A stretch of 64,000 bases of DNA from Pokkaliibacter sp. MBI-7. Its GTDB lineage: Bacteria > Pseudomonadota > Gammaproteobacteria > Pseudomonadales > Balneatricaceae. Positions 1-8,902 of the stretch are shown piece by piece. How positions within the stretch are numbered: position 1 is the stretch's first letter; every line of letters starts with the position of its first letter. Below the pieces are notes generated by a model. The model saw only the letters and a list, made by a program, of their open reading frames with translations. It was not told the origin of the DNA and searched no databases. The stretch covers positions 1,033,501-1,097,500 of the forward strand of contig NZ_JARVTG010000002.1 of the NCBI RefSeq assembly GCF_029846635.1, written 5' to 3'. The position numbers and the translations under genes were made by a program.

Positions 1-3000
1 AGTAAACCATCATTGGCGCCGACATAGACCATGCCACTGCGGTCACTGTGACTGCTACGGAAACGGCTGTAGAGGTGGCTGCTGCCTTCAAGGGCATCGG
101 CATAACCAAAGTTGGGGGGGCCCACATAGACAGGCACCGAGTCAACAATATCCCCCAGTCGGGTAGTTTTGCCTTCTTTAGTTTTGCGGTTGCGAAACAC
201 CCCACCCCGATCCACCTCCTGAGTATGACTGCCACGCAGGTACTCGATAGCGCGTTGCTGCACCGTAGCCGCATTGCCAGACACCGTCTGCCCCGCAATC
301 AGCCGGGTCAGCTGCGCGCAGTTCAGCATGGTCTGATCACTGCCGCAGGTCGTATTGCCCGACCGGAATGCCACACCTTTCAGATTCTCATTATCCCAGC
401 TCAGCAGCTGTCGGGAGCTGGACAGGCTCGACTCGCTCATGTTTTCCAGCTGAGTAGCAGCACTCCACTTTTTGTTGAGTATCAGGCTGTCATTGAACTG
501 ATACGCCACCAGATCACCGTTCCACGAATAGGTGTTGTCATACGTAGAGACAAAGATATAGCTGCCATCACGCACCGCACTGCTGCTGGAAATCGGTGGC
601 GTATAACCGTTACTGGTAGCCACACTGGAGAAGACATCGTTCAGGTAATCAGCCAGCTCACTGAAGTTGTTGACCTTGAAATAGCTGTCCGGTGAGCCGT
701 CGCCGTCTTTGTCCCACTCATCTCGGCTACCAGGAAGCAGATCACCATTGTGATCATTAAAGCCACCGTATTTGGCAGCCAGATACAAGGGTGAAGGTGG
801 CGTGGTGATAGCACTGGAAGCCGCAGCCACAAAGCGTGAAGTGCCGTAGGCATAGCTCGGCGTGGTTGAAGCATCGCCATCGGAATACTTGCTGGTGTAG
901 GTATTGAGGTTTACCCAGTCCTTGACGGTGGTACTGACCGTTACCACGTTTTGCTCAGCACTGCTGGCGGTGGAACCTATCACCAGGTACCCGGCGGTCA
1001 CCGTCTGAGAGGTCACCCGGTACGGTACTCCTACCGTTACTTTCAACTGATTGCTGGCAGTCGCTCCGTCACTACAGGCAGTGCCGACACAGACGTCAAA
1101 CTCCTCGACCATATCCATGTCATAGTCACCGCCCTTTACGCCGTCTTCCCAGGCGACGAAAAAGCGCATATGGCTGATATTGCCCTTGCTGTCAAACTGC
1201 TGCTCGGCAATGACCACATCATTCATACTGCAGTCGTTGCCACCTGACTGGTTGTAGCAACGCGGCACCAGCGTGACTGAGCCAGAATCGGTCTTGAAAG
1301 AAAACAGCGGCAGTGCTTCCGATAAAGCCACGCCATAGGTTTTGACAGTCTGGCTGTCGTCGAAGCCTGTCGCTGTTTTCAAATCCTGGGTATGGGCGTA
1401 ATACGCCAGCCCGGCCAGTCCATAGCTACCCTGTGCTGCCGGGGCATCAGGGCAAATGCCTCTGGCCGCCGATAAGGCCGTGATGGTTTTACTGTCACAG
1501 CGCTTGCTGGTGCCACCACTGGCTTCACCGATGAGGTAGGTGCCACCGTTAATGCCTTCAGCATTACCGATCTTGTCGATATAGCTTTTCAGATCAGCGG
1601 CGTTGATGGATAAGCCGGCGAAGTTGTCATCCTGAAACATCTGGTCGGCATCGTAGGTATTCACCCCGGAAGACAGAATCAGTATCGAGCAGCTGGCACA
1701 ACGCTCTGCCGCAGGCCAGGGGTCAGCCCCCCAGCTGGTGGAGCGGAACAAATTGAGAGTGAAGTAGGTCTGGTCATTACTGCCAATGGCAAAGTCAGAT
1801 GACGGGGTACGCTGACTTTCATCGTCGATGGTCAGATAGCGCAGCGCCTCCAGATACATTTCACCCAGTGGGTTCTCCCAGTCGACACAATCACCGTCGT
1901 TGTCCTTGCCGCCGTTCCAGCCGCAGCTGTACGTCACGTAGGAGCTGTCATCACGGCCAATGATCTGCAGACTGTCGAGAATGCCGATGATTGACCGGTC
2001 ATTCGTTCCCATACTGGTGTTCTTGTCGGTCTTCAGCAGCACGCCAGTGTCGGTATCTGTTTCGGTGCCGCTGCTGTCGGTGGTGTTGAATGCCTCAAGC
2101 GGCTTACGCAACACTCCGCCCTTTTTGTATTTGTAATAGCTGCCACTGATGAGACCAAACTCGATCTGGCCAGTCTCTCCATAACGCTGCAGCAACCCCA
2201 CCGGCTTGATCGTGCCGGAGGGATATTGCTCACAGTAGCCACTGCGGTTATCCAGCCCGCCATTGCATACCTGCACCCGTGCTTTGAACGGTGAACTGCT
2301 GCTGATTTTATCGCTGCTGCTTGGCTGCTCCCCGCCGGCATACTGACACTGACGGCTTTCCTGTGTGGCCCAGAATGGCCACGCGCCCTTGGCCACATGA
2401 ATCAGGGGGGCGTTTTTACTGGCGGGTGGATACCTTTTGCTGCCGCGCGTTTCCAGTGTCCACACATCGGATGCATTACACAGGGTGATGGCCGTTTGCG
2501 AATACGGTGACACCTGACTGACGGCGACGCTACTAGTACTGCGGAACACCTTGGCAAAGGCATGCACATCGTCCGGCAGAAAGGCACGTTCAAGTACGGT
2601 GTATGATCCCCTGGCAGTAGGATCACTGTAGCGACGGCCACCGTAGAGTACCTTACGAATCAGGTCCATCCTCGACATGGTGCCCCAGTTGAGGAAGTTG
2701 CCACTCCAGGCACCTGAACACAGATGATTGCTGGCGGCTGCCGATGGCGTGAACATAGTGCCATCGTAGGTGTAGCAAAGCGCGGAATTGAAATAACCGT
2801 CATAGGTAATACTGTTGTCGTAGGTCGTGTCCAGCGCGCCATCACCATTGAGGTCGGTGTAGTCAGGGTAGGCCTTCTTGAACAGTTCATGCGCCTTGGA
2901 CAACAGCAGCATAACCTTGGGCGTAGCCGACACCTGACTGGCAAAAGGCTTGCTGGCTAGTGCCGCCCAGCCTGTATAAGGCAGACAGCTCATTAACAGC

Positions 3001-3077
3001 ACCCAGACAATCCCTATCCTGCGAATCAGAGATCTGCCCTTCCCTTTGACAGACTGAACAGGCTTCAGCCACTGCAT
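1..3077 (-). CDS. PilY1/PilC-like pilus tip adhesin (3' end beyond window)
   Basis: About 1025 residues are visible and the frame runs off the left edge, so the C-terminus is missing. The ATG at 3077 is the first after a hrp box at 3112-3140 and is followed by a basic n-region (RSLIRR) and a hydrophobic signal sequence ending near GWAA. Early residues include the PilY1-typical block DLNGDGALDTTYD with FNSALCYTYDG. The middle has a von Willebrand A-like strand (ILILSSGVNTYDA), and the last visible residues begin the PilC beta-propeller (GDIVDSVPVYVG, then VYVGANDGLL). PilY1/PilC proteins sit at type IV pilus tips, mediate adhesion and bind calcium. No other pilus gene lies in the window. Family assignment is strong; a role linked to the T3SS is inferred from the promoter only. 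Confidence 0.9.
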   Translation of the reverse strand, partial: MQWLKPVQSVKGKGRSLIRRIGIVWVLLMSCLPYTGWAALASKPFASQVSATPKVMLLLSKAHELFKKAYPDYTDLNGDGALDTTYDNSITYDGYFNSALCYTYDGTMFTPSAAASNHLCSGAWSGNFLNWGTMSRMDLIRKVLYGGRRYSDPTARGSYTVLERAFLPDDVHAFAKVFRSTSSVAVSQVSPYSQTAITLCNASDVWTLETRGSKRYPPASKNAPLIHVAKGAWPFWATQESRQCQYAGGEQPSSSDKISSSSPFKARVQVCNGGLDNRSGYCEQYPSGTIKPVGLLQRYGETGQIEFGLISGSYYKYKKGGVLRKPLEAFNTTDSSGTETDTDTGVLLKTDKNTSMGTNDRSIIGILDSLQIIGRDDSSYVTYSCGWNGGKDNDGDCVDWENPLGEMYLEALRYLTIDDESQRTPSSDFAIGSNDQTYFTLNLFRSTSWGADPWPAAERCASCSILILSSGVNTYDADQMFQDDNFAGLSINAADLKSYIDKIGNAEGINGGTYLIGEASGGTSKRCDSKTITALSAARGICPDAPAAQGSYGLAGLAYYAHTQDLKTATGFDDSQTVKTYGVALSEALPLFSFKTDSGSVTLVPRCYNQSGGNDCSMNDVVIAEQQFDSKGNISHMRFFVAWEDGVKGGDYDMDMVEEFDVCVGTACSDGATASNQLKVTVGVPYRVTSQTVTAGYLVIGSTASSAEQNVVTVSTTVKDWVNLNTYTSKYSDGDASTTPSYAYGTSRFVAAASSAITTPPSPLYLAAKYGGFNDHNGDLLPGSRDEWDKDGDGSPDSYFKVNNFSELADYLNDVFSSVATSNGYTPPISSSSAVRDGSYIFVSTYDNTYSWNGDLVAYQFNDSLILNKKWSAATQLENMSESSLSSSRQLLSWDNENLKGVAFRSGNTTCGSDQTMLNCAQLTRLIAGQTVSGNAATVQQRAIEYLRGSHTQEVDRGGVFRNRKTKEGKTTRLGDIVDSVPVYVGPPNFGYADALEGSSHLYSRFRSSHSDRSGMVYVGANDGL

Positions 3078-3111
3078 TCAATAATGCCCCAACAACCAGA
3101 TAATCAGGTTG

Positions 3112-3140
3112 TCTGTGGCGCCGTGACGGCTCGGGGTTCC
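3112..3140 (-). promoter_or_regulatory. hrp box upstream of the PilY1-like gene
   Basis: On the minus strand GGAACC (3140-3135), a 16-base spacer, then CCACAGA (3118-3112). This fits the consensus for the HrpL extracytoplasmic-function sigma factor. It ends 34 bases before the ATG at 3077, the same distance as the hrpF box from its gene. Confidence 0.8.
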
Positions 3141-3180
3141 CTGCTGGCGGTTTACATTGCGCCTGAGACCACCGCATTGA

Positions 3181-3208
3181 GGAACTCTCAATCACTCACA
3201 GCCACCCA
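3181..3208 (+). promoter_or_regulatory. hrp box upstream of a candidate secreted protein
   Basis: GGAACT (3181-3186), 15-base spacer, CCACCCA (3202-3208) on the plus strand. It diverges from the PilY1 hrp box 40 bases away. The best ribosome-binding-site-preceded ATG downstream is at 3307. Confidence 0.75.
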
Positions 3209-3306
3209 GCAGGGGATTAGGTCCGCCCGATGCGCCCTGCCCGGTGCATTGTGAGACGTCGGGCGGTTAGAGCATCGTATCGGCCCAGGGAGAGGGAGTT
3301 CACACC

Positions 3307-3790
3307 ATGCGCACCACATCATCCGGCAGCGGGGCAACCCCAAGCGCCCCCCGCAACGAGCACAACCTCGGCCAGTAATAGAACGGGCATGCTGGGCACC
3401 ATGAGTGTCAGATTGCTCAAGCAGGCCAGCGTCGTGACAGATCCCATCAAGCGTTTTTTTAATGCAGCACTGGGCCTGTTTCGTACTGACTCCGGTAAAA
3501 CCAAGGTACCGCAGCATCTGAGCAGTGCCGAACTGGAAAAACTTCAGCATCAGTTGCGCAGCTTTCATCAGCAGTGCGTGCAGCAACAACAGCACACCAC
3601 TATCACTGCGGATGAACGCCACGGCAGTCGACAGCTCCAGCTGCAGCAGATTCTGCTCATGGCAGATGCTCTGGAGCATCAGCAAAAAGCACAGGAAATG
3701 CGCGCCGCACAGTGGCAGCAACAACATCAGGGGGTAGTCGATCACAATGACGACACGCGCAAGCTGATTGAGTCCTACAAGCGTCAGTGA
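3307..3790 (+). CDS. Candidate T3SS-secreted protein, apparent frameshift in a C tract
   Basis: Not recognised. ATG 3307 follows a good ribosome site (GAGGGAG, 3292-3298) and opens a Ser/Thr/Pro/Gly-rich leader that stops after 23 codons at 3376-3378. The +1 frame then runs open to 3790. Shifting at the C6 run (3347-3352) would join MRTTSSGSGATPSAP to ATSTTSASNRTG and give about 160 residues: a T3SS-signal-like N-terminus, a mixed middle with TDPIKRFFNAALGLF, and a Gln-rich helical C-terminal half. The shift may be mutation, programmed slippage or sequencing error. The downstream frame could instead start at ATG 3389 or 3401, both with weak ribosome sites, or at ATG 3230. A hrp box at 3181 and a chaperone gene next door support a secreted substrate; function is unknown. 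Confidence 0.5.
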
Positions 3791-3827
3791 TTTATCATCC
3801 CGCCTGACAGATCAATGAGAGCATCAG

Positions 3828-3856
3828 GGAACTTCCCCGACAACGCAGTCCACTCA
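3828..3856 (+). promoter_or_regulatory. hrp box upstream of CesT-like chaperone
   Basis: GGAACT (3828-3833), 16-base spacer, CCACTCA (3850-3856), ending 57 bases before the chaperone ATG at 3914. Confidence 0.75.
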
Positions 3857-3913
3857 GCCAGACAGTGACCACAGCCGTCACTCACTTTTCAGTACCACTG
3901 GCAGGGATTGACC

Positions 3914-4336
3914 ATGACTCCTCACCAACTCAAAGCCAACCAATTTATTCAGCATTTTGGCACCAGTATCCGTGCATCACTGCAACTAAAAGACGGGGTT
4001 TGTGCGCTGTACGACGCAGAAGATCAGGAAGTGACGGTGATTGAAGTACCGGATCATAGCGACAGCGCTATTTTTCACTGCTCGCTCTTAACACTGTCCA
4101 GTGACGTGTCGCCGCAAAAACTGCGCAAACTGTTGTTACTTAACTTTGAAATCAGCGCCATGCAGGGTTGCTGGCTGGCAGTCGATGAACGCGACAACCT
4201 CTGCCTGTGTCATGTACTGCCGCTGGATAAATCCGATGAGCAGCATTTCAGCAACAGCCTGACCGGTTTTATCGAACAGACCAAAGACGTTCGCGCCTTC
4301 ACCCAGGAATTATTACGTCAGGCTGATGCTGCCTGA
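3914..4336 (+). CDS. CesT/DspF-family T3SS effector chaperone
   Basis: A 140-residue acidic protein with the class I T3SS chaperone pattern: an N-terminal helix (LKANQFIQHFGTSI), a beta strand with GVCALYDAED, a central hydrophobic strand, LRKLLLLNFE, and an acidic C-terminal helix. Such proteins dimerise in the cytoplasm and hold the N-terminal part of an effector in a secretion-competent state. A TTG six bases upstream is also open, but ATG 3914 has a well-spaced AGGGA (3903-3907) and its own hrp box. It lies after the candidate secreted protein and converges on hrpV. DspF/ShcA-like chaperones occupy similar positions beside hrpV in Erwinia and Pseudomonas clusters. The cognate substrate is not shown by the sequence. 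Confidence 0.75.
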   Translation: MTPHQLKANQFIQHFGTSIRASLQLKDGVCALYDAEDQEVTVIEVPDHSDSAIFHCSLLTLSSDVSPQKLRKLLLLNFEISAMQGCWLAVDERDNLCLCHVLPLDKSDEQHFSNSLTGFIEQTKDVRAFTQELLRQADAA

Positions 4337-4468
4337 CAGCGGAGGCTCACCTGAAAGCACAGCCGGTCTGCACAACGCATCTGCGCTATCTACCCCATCG
4401 CAAGACTGAGTCAATGAGGAGGCCGGTTACCACCTGCCTCTCCAGCCTGCCGTTACGCACCTTTGTCA

Positions 4469-4822
4469 TTACCGCAAAGAATCCAGCCCAACCAGCGCCA
4501 GCAACTGCTCTGCGCCCTGAGCCAGCTGACTGTACTGGCTGCCCTGATCAGTAGTCGGCAAGGGAAACCACACCAGCCAGTCACCCTTGTCATTAGTGCA
4601 GGGAAAACAGTTTTCATAAACGGCCATATCACGGAAGCGCCTTTCCAGCATCGCTCTGAGCAGTTTCGGGCTCTGCTCCGCCCGTGACACTGCCAGCTCA
4701 AGCCCTCGCCTCTGCTGGTCTTCCCGATAGGCCAGGGTCATCCCCATGGCAAGAGGCACGGACATGGAGCGACCGATCATGGCCTGCTGTAATAGCTGCT
4801 CCAACGCAGTGTTATTTAGCAT
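4469..4822 (-). CDS. hrpV: HrpV-like T3SS regulatory protein
   Basis: A 117-residue soluble protein at the end of the hrpF-hrpG-hrcC-hrpT-hrpV operon, the conserved last position. In P. syringae HrpV is a negative regulator that acts on the enhancer-binding protein HrpS and is relieved by HrpG. The sequence has an N-terminal helix (NNTALEQLLQQAM), AYREDQQRRGLELAVSRAE, and a central WLVWFPLP strand. Assignment rests on length, position and family resemblance rather than a catalytic motif. Its presence implies an HrpS target, which is not encoded in the window. Confidence 0.75.
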   Translation of the reverse strand: MLNNTALEQLLQQAMIGRSMSVPLAMGMTLAYREDQQRRGLELAVSRAEQSPKLLRAMLERRFRDMAVYENCFPCTNDKGDWLVWFPLPTTDQGSQYSQLAQGAEQLLALVGLDSLR

Positions 4823-4930
4823 CCATTACTCCCTCAATATGGCGATAGCTTGTCCGGGCAAGGCCGCGAAAGAAGGCTGCTACCGCCCTCAAAGAAAGGA
4901 ACAGACTCCCGTTCGCCCGATATACAGCCA

Positions 4931-5125
4931 TTAATTGGTGAACGAATGGGAGGTGGTGTCCTGATCCTGAGGCAGACCGTCACGCATGGACGGCGACCAC
5001 CAGATCACCAGTTTTTCCGGCGTAGACAGCGGGCGTGAGCAACTGTCTGTGGTGCATGCCTTATTGCCTGCAGCCACACACCCGGCCAACCCCAGCACCA
5101 CAGCGATTAGAATGAATAAGCGCAT
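4931..5125 (-). CDS. hrpT: HrpT-like outer-membrane lipoprotein
   Basis: A 64-residue lipoprotein. ATG 5125 follows GAGGAG with good spacing and gives MRLFILIAVVLGLAGC, a signal peptide II with lipobox LAGC (lipidated Cys16). The mature part has two further cysteines and ends in a polar tail. HrpT is the pilotin-like lipoprotein encoded directly after hrcC in Hrp1-type clusters and is thought to help localise the HrcC secretin. It starts 10 bases after the hrcC stop and precedes hrpV, the expected order. Confidence 0.8.
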   Translation of the reverse strand: MRLFILIAVVLGLAGCVAAGNKACTTDSCSRPLSTPEKLVIWWSPSMRDGLPQDQDTTSHSFTN

Positions 5126-5135
5126 AATGTGCTCC

Positions 5136-7226
5136 TCAAGGTGTGATGGACTGGTTAGATGATGCCGCGGGCTCAATCAGGGAAGGCCGTTGCAGACGAG
5201 CAGGATCAGGAATTCTGACCGCCACCATGACCTCCGCCTGCTGCCAGGGCTTCAGTGCTGCGCCTGGCAATATGGCAACAGCCAGCGTCTCCCGGCTGTC
5301 ACAACTGGCCTCATCAAATCGACGGCTCTCAGCACTGTTATTGCGCACCGCTCCGATCACCACAGCAAAGCGGTCATTGGCGTACCACTGCACTTTGTCC
5401 TTGAGGAACAGCATATTTTCCGCATGACAAATCTGCTCCGGGCCATAGACCGCGACAGGCGGCGCAGCCTGAAAACCCTTGGGCACGTAATGGTCAGCAA
5501 AGGCACTCAGGGCATCCTCCACCTCGCCACGGGTGACATGATGCTGCGCACTGCTGCTGCGCTCCTTCTGTTTACGCAGCGCCTGATCCACTTCGTGACG
5601 ATTCTCATCGGAGACATACTTGATCGGATTGACCTCCGTACCGACCAGACGCGGCGTGATGATAAACAGCCGCTCGCGGTTGGAATGGCTGGTACTTTTG
5701 TACTTGAACAGACCACCCACCCCCGGCAGATCGCCCAGCAGCGGAATCTTGCTGTTCTGGTTCTGGCTTTGCTCGACATTAAAACCGCCCACTACCAGTG
5801 AGCGCTCAGCACGAATCACCGCCTGAGTGCTGATGGTGCCGCGATTGACGCTGGGCGTGGTGCTGCCATCTGACTGCTCAATACTGCCGTCTTCAATATC
5901 CAGTGACAGCTGAATCAGTCGCTGCGGGCCATCACCGATGGAGCGTGGTATCACCTGCAGGCTGGTGCCCGCGGTGACGGGGGTGATATTGGCCACCCGC
6001 TCACCGATGGCGGTGATATAAGCGGTATCGTTGAAATCAATAACGGCTGGCTGGTTCTCGATGGTCAGAATCGACGGATTGGCAATCAGTGACGCATCGC
6101 CTTTGCTTTCCAGCGCACGAATCTGTGTGAAGAAGTGGCCGAAATCCTGAATCAGGACCGTGGCGGAAGAACCACTGGCAATAAAAGGGTCTACGCCGGA
6201 GGCATTGAACGTCGCTTCTGTGCTGCCACTGCCGATTCGCCAGTTAATGCCCAGCTCTGCGACTTTACTGCGATCAATATCCAGAATGATGGCATCGATC
6301 TCGATTACGCTGCGCGGCTGATCCAGCTTGTCGATCAGCGCCTGATACATCGGCTCCTTTTCCGGATCATCCTGAATCAGCACCGCGTTATTACGAATAT
6401 CGGCACTGACTTTTGAACCGCCTTTCTTGCGATTGTTCTGCAGTTTCTGGTTGATTTCTTCCTGCGTCAGGCTGCGGTTGTCGACACCATTCTGAATACG
6501 GGTGGTGGCCTGCTCCTGCATGGCATCCAGTGCATTGAGGCTGCTCTGCATGGTCATGTCGGCGGTATTGAAGCCCAGCGGGACTTCATTGCCACCCTTT
6601 TTCTCCAGCAGGCCACTGAGCATGGACGCCACGCCGGGTACCACGATGGACTGCCCGCGATACTTGATGGAGCGGTCATCGGCCAAGGCATATTTCAGCG
6701 GGAAGACCATGACCTCCAGTTTGTCGTCGCCTTTCTTTTTCTTCTTGCTGAGCTCCTTGACGAACTCTACATACTGCTGAGGGCCAGAAACGATCACCAC
6801 CCCTTCGTCGGGCAGCTCACCCCAGCCAAAGCGCTCATCCAGCAAACCCACATGGGTCAGTGCGTCCTTGAGATCAGAGACCGCATCTTCCGATACATCA
6901 AGGCTGATCGAAGTCTGCTCATCCTGCGGGCTGACGTACAGCGTGCCGTTATAGACAAACCACAGGAACTGATGCTCCAGTGCCAGCCTGTCCAGATACT
7001 CCTCAGCATTGTTCGCACGTAGTTTTCCATCCACCGTGCCAGAAACATTCCCCATATCCAGCTTGACCCCAAAGGTACGGGCAAAGTCTGATAGTGCCAG
7101 CTCCAGCGGCGTATTCTGCGCATCATAGGCAAAGGCGGTGGTTTTCCAGGCAGCTGGAACCGCTGCATACAATGAACCGCCGTACAGCAGGCCGAGCAAA
7201 GCCAGAATCATGGTAATTCGACGCAT
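5136..7226 (-). CDS. hrcC: T3SS outer-membrane secretin HrcC (SctC)
   Basis: A 696-residue secretin that forms the outer-membrane ring. It has a signal peptide (MRRITMILALLGLLYGGSLYAA), an N0 domain (PLELALSDFARTFG near residue 40), an N1 domain with the PDEGVVIVSGP strand (about 140), a charged Lys-rich insert (KKKKKGDDK), an N3 domain, and a C-terminal secretin domain from about residue 300. The secretin domain holds VIEIDAIILDID, NPSILTIENQPAVI, and near its end VVGGFNVEQ and IPLLGDLPGVGGLFKYK. Length is normal for HrcC. It lies in the hrpF operon between hrpG and hrpT. Confidence 0.95.
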   Translation of the reverse strand: MRRITMILALLGLLYGGSLYAAVPAAWKTTAFAYDAQNTPLELALSDFARTFGVKLDMGNVSGTVDGKLRANNAEEYLDRLALEHQFLWFVYNGTLYVSPQDEQTSISLDVSEDAVSDLKDALTHVGLLDERFGWGELPDEGVVIVSGPQQYVEFVKELSKKKKKGDDKLEVMVFPLKYALADDRSIKYRGQSIVVPGVASMLSGLLEKKGGNEVPLGFNTADMTMQSSLNALDAMQEQATTRIQNGVDNRSLTQEEINQKLQNNRKKGGSKVSADIRNNAVLIQDDPEKEPMYQALIDKLDQPRSVIEIDAIILDIDRSKVAELGINWRIGSGSTEATFNASGVDPFIASGSSATVLIQDFGHFFTQIRALESKGDASLIANPSILTIENQPAVIDFNDTAYITAIGERVANITPVTAGTSLQVIPRSIGDGPQRLIQLSLDIEDGSIEQSDGSTTPSVNRGTISTQAVIRAERSLVVGGFNVEQSQNQNSKIPLLGDLPGVGGLFKYKSTSHSNRERLFIITPRLVGTEVNPIKYVSDENRHEVDQALRKQKERSSSAQHHVTRGEVEDALSAFADHYVPKGFQAAPPVAVYGPEQICHAENMLFLKDKVQWYANDRFAVVIGAVRNNSAESRRFDEASCDSRETLAVAILPGAALKPWQQAEVMVAVRIPDPARLQRPSLIEPAASSNQSITP

Positions 7227-7331
7227 AACACCCTCATGTTATTCGCACTGTTCATCGTTCCCGCAGGGTAGAGAAAGCTCAACCAAGTCGATACCGACTC
7301 AGCCGCAGGTGCTGCTTGTAGTTGTTTTTGT

Positions 7332-7796
7332 TTAACGGAAGCCTCGTAACTGCTGAGACAAAGAAAGGGGCAGGACACTGGAGCTACGCGACACAACACT
7401 CTGGTTGCGACGGCTTCGATGACGTGACTGATGGCTGGTCAGCATGTCATTCCACACCTCGGCCTGATTGGCGAGCTGTTCCACTACACTCAGCACCTCG
7501 GCACTGTCCTGCTGAGCGGATTCGCCTTGGCAGGCAACCCACTTCACCAGAACACACTGCCCATCGTCCGGATTCAGTGCCAGAGCCCCGATAAAACGTC
7601 CAAGACCCGCGGACGCCAGCTGCAACAACAAGCGGGGGTTGAAACTGGCATCGTGCAGGGACATGCCAAACTCGAATGCACAGCCAACTCCCCCGTGCTG
7701 CTTACTCAGGACACAGCTGAAACGATCAATATCCAGTCGCAGTTGCTGGTCTGACGCTGCCAGCCAGCGGGCGATACCTTCCCTGGTCTCCTGCAT
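7332..7796 (-). CDS. hrpG: HrpG-like chaperone/regulator
   Basis: A 154-residue protein between hrpF and hrcC. In P. syringae HrpG is a CesT-chaperone-like protein that binds HrpV and frees HrpS, so it links secretion to hrp expression. The chaperone-like core is visible as a strand-rich segment (GVGCAFEFGMSLHD), hydrophobic LLLQLASAGLGRF, and NPDDGQCVLVKWV. The C-terminus is Ser/Arg-rich. ATG 7796 follows GAGG with 8-base spacing; a GTG nine bases upstream (7805) is also possible. It overlaps no neighbour and starts 10 bases after the hrpF stop. Confidence 0.7.
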   Translation of the reverse strand: MQETREGIARWLAASDQQLRLDIDRFSCVLSKQHGGVGCAFEFGMSLHDASFNPRLLLQLASAGLGRFIGALALNPDDGQCVLVKWVACQGESAQQDSAEVLSVVEQLANQAEVWNDMLTSHQSRHRSRRNQSVVSRSSSVLPLSLSQQLRGFR

Positions 7797-7806
7797 GGCA
7801 GGCACC

Positions 7807-8028
7807 TCAACGAATCTCGTTGATGATCGCTTTGGCCAGACTGTGCTTGACCTGCAGCTCCTGATTCACTGCCCAGCTGGCCGTGGCGTTCTGCCGCATG
7901 GCCGAGTTAAAGGCATAGATATCATCCAGCGATGCGCCATCCAGATTGGTGGCAATGTCATCCATGTTTTTCTGACTGCGCTCGAACTGAGTGTCGAGGC
8001 GATGACGGACGGAATCTACCGAAGACAT
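7807..8028 (-). CDS. hrpF: HrpF, small T3SS protein
   Basis: A 73-residue helical protein, first gene of hrpF-hrpG-hrcC-hrpT-hrpV. The sequence reads RLDTQFERSQKNMDDIATNL, then an alpha-helical C-terminal half ending AKAIINEIR. Size, position and composition match the HrpF family of Hrp1-type systems, which resembles small T3SS needle-associated or export-regulating proteins. A hrp box lies 34 bases upstream. Confidence 0.75.
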   Translation of the reverse strand: MSSVDSVRHRLDTQFERSQKNMDDIATNLDGASLDDIYAFNSAMRQNATASWAVNQELQVKHSLAKAIINEIR

Positions 8029-8062
8029 AGGAACCTCCCATTGACATGTAATCAGTAACCTA

Positions 8063-8090
8063 TGGGTGGTTCGCTATGCCTGAAGGTTCC
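8063..8090 (-). promoter_or_regulatory. hrp box of the hrpF-hrpG-hrcC-hrpT-hrpV operon
   Basis: Minus strand: GGAACC (8090-8085), 15-base spacer, CCACCCA (8069-8063), 34 bases before the hrpF ATG. It lies in the gap after hrpE, so the hrpF operon has its own HrpL-type promoter as in P. syringae. Confidence 0.85.
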
Positions 8091-8203
8091 CGGCACAAAT
8101 CAAGAGAGGCGGTAAAGGGCGATTAGACGATAAAGCGGGGAAAGTCAGGCAGCATCATGCCAGACTAACAGCGAAGGTATGGCACTGACGTCCTTAGATA
8201 AAA

Positions 8204-8842
8204 TCAATAGTCTTCAGCCGGGGACGTCAGCGTACTGTTCAGTTGTTCACAGATGGCTGACCAGGAGCAGCGGAACACACCGGCGTCAGTTTCCAGAATG
8301 ACGCTGTCATCTGCAACAAAGGGGTCAGCTTCCAGCTGCCAGTGACGCAACCCCTGCTGCTGCAACGCCTGTTCAAGCACAGGTTGCAGCGCCGTGGTAC
8401 AGCGCAGCACGGCGGGCACAACCTGCCGTTGCGTAGCCACCAGCTGGCGTACCAGACTCTGCCCTCGCAGCTCCGCTGGCATCTCTCCCAGTACCGCCTG
8501 CAATGCACGCTGCACCAGTTGTTCGGCAACCTGCTCTACCCCGTCCCATAATTCATCACGCTGTTGCTGCAAGCTTTGCAGCAATCCGTTCGCCTCCTGC
8601 CAAACCTCCTCCTGTGCCTGTGCCCGAGCCTGCTCTGCCAGCACATCGGCCTGCGCCCGGGCCTCGTTCAACAGGCTCTCAGCCTGCTGCTCCGCCTGCT
8701 CCAGCAACAATGCAGCCTGCTGCCCGGCAAGCGCAGTGATCTGCTCTACCGTAGTACATAGCTGTAACTGCCGGGCAGTAATGACGGGCAGTAATGCGAG
8801 ATCTTCAGCGCCCTGCAGGGAGATCCGTCGTCTAACGAACAT
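8204..8842 (-). CDS. hrpE: T3SS stator HrpE (SctL)
   Basis: A 212-residue cytoplasmic protein of the SctL/FliH family, which tethers the ATPase HrcN to the sorting platform. It opens with FVRRRISLQ, followed by a long Ala/Glu/Gln-rich coiled coil (about residues 45-115), then the FliH-like C-terminal domain (LVQRALQAVLGEMP, then EADPFVADDSVILETDAGVF). ATG 8842 is preceded by CAGGAG at a long spacing; a TTG start at 8893 would add 17 residues. It is the last gene of the hrpA operon. Confidence 0.85.
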   Translation of the reverse strand: MFVRRRISLQGAEDLALLPVITARQLQLCTTVEQITALAGQQAALLLEQAEQQAESLLNEARAQADVLAEQARAQAQEEVWQEANGLLQSLQQQRDELWDGVEQVAEQLVQRALQAVLGEMPAELRGQSLVRQLVATQRQVVPAVLRCTTALQPVLEQALQQQGLRHWQLEADPFVADDSVILETDAGVFRCSWSAICEQLNSTLTSPAEDY

Positions 8843-8902
8843 CGGGGCTTTCACTCCTGAAGGTAGGTGGTAGAGATAGAGGTAAGCGTGCAATGCAGGC
8901 GA

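Noticed and set aside
48..2960. Several 60-120 codon open frames on both strands across the first 3 kb
   Set aside because: They overlap a single long minus-strand frame that translates to a clear PilY1-like protein; they are shadows.
3188..3745. 185-codon minus-strand open frame opposite the candidate secreted protein
   Set aside because: No ribosome site, hydrophobic Leu-rich product from reading CAG-rich codons backwards, and hrp boxes and gene layout favour the plus strand.
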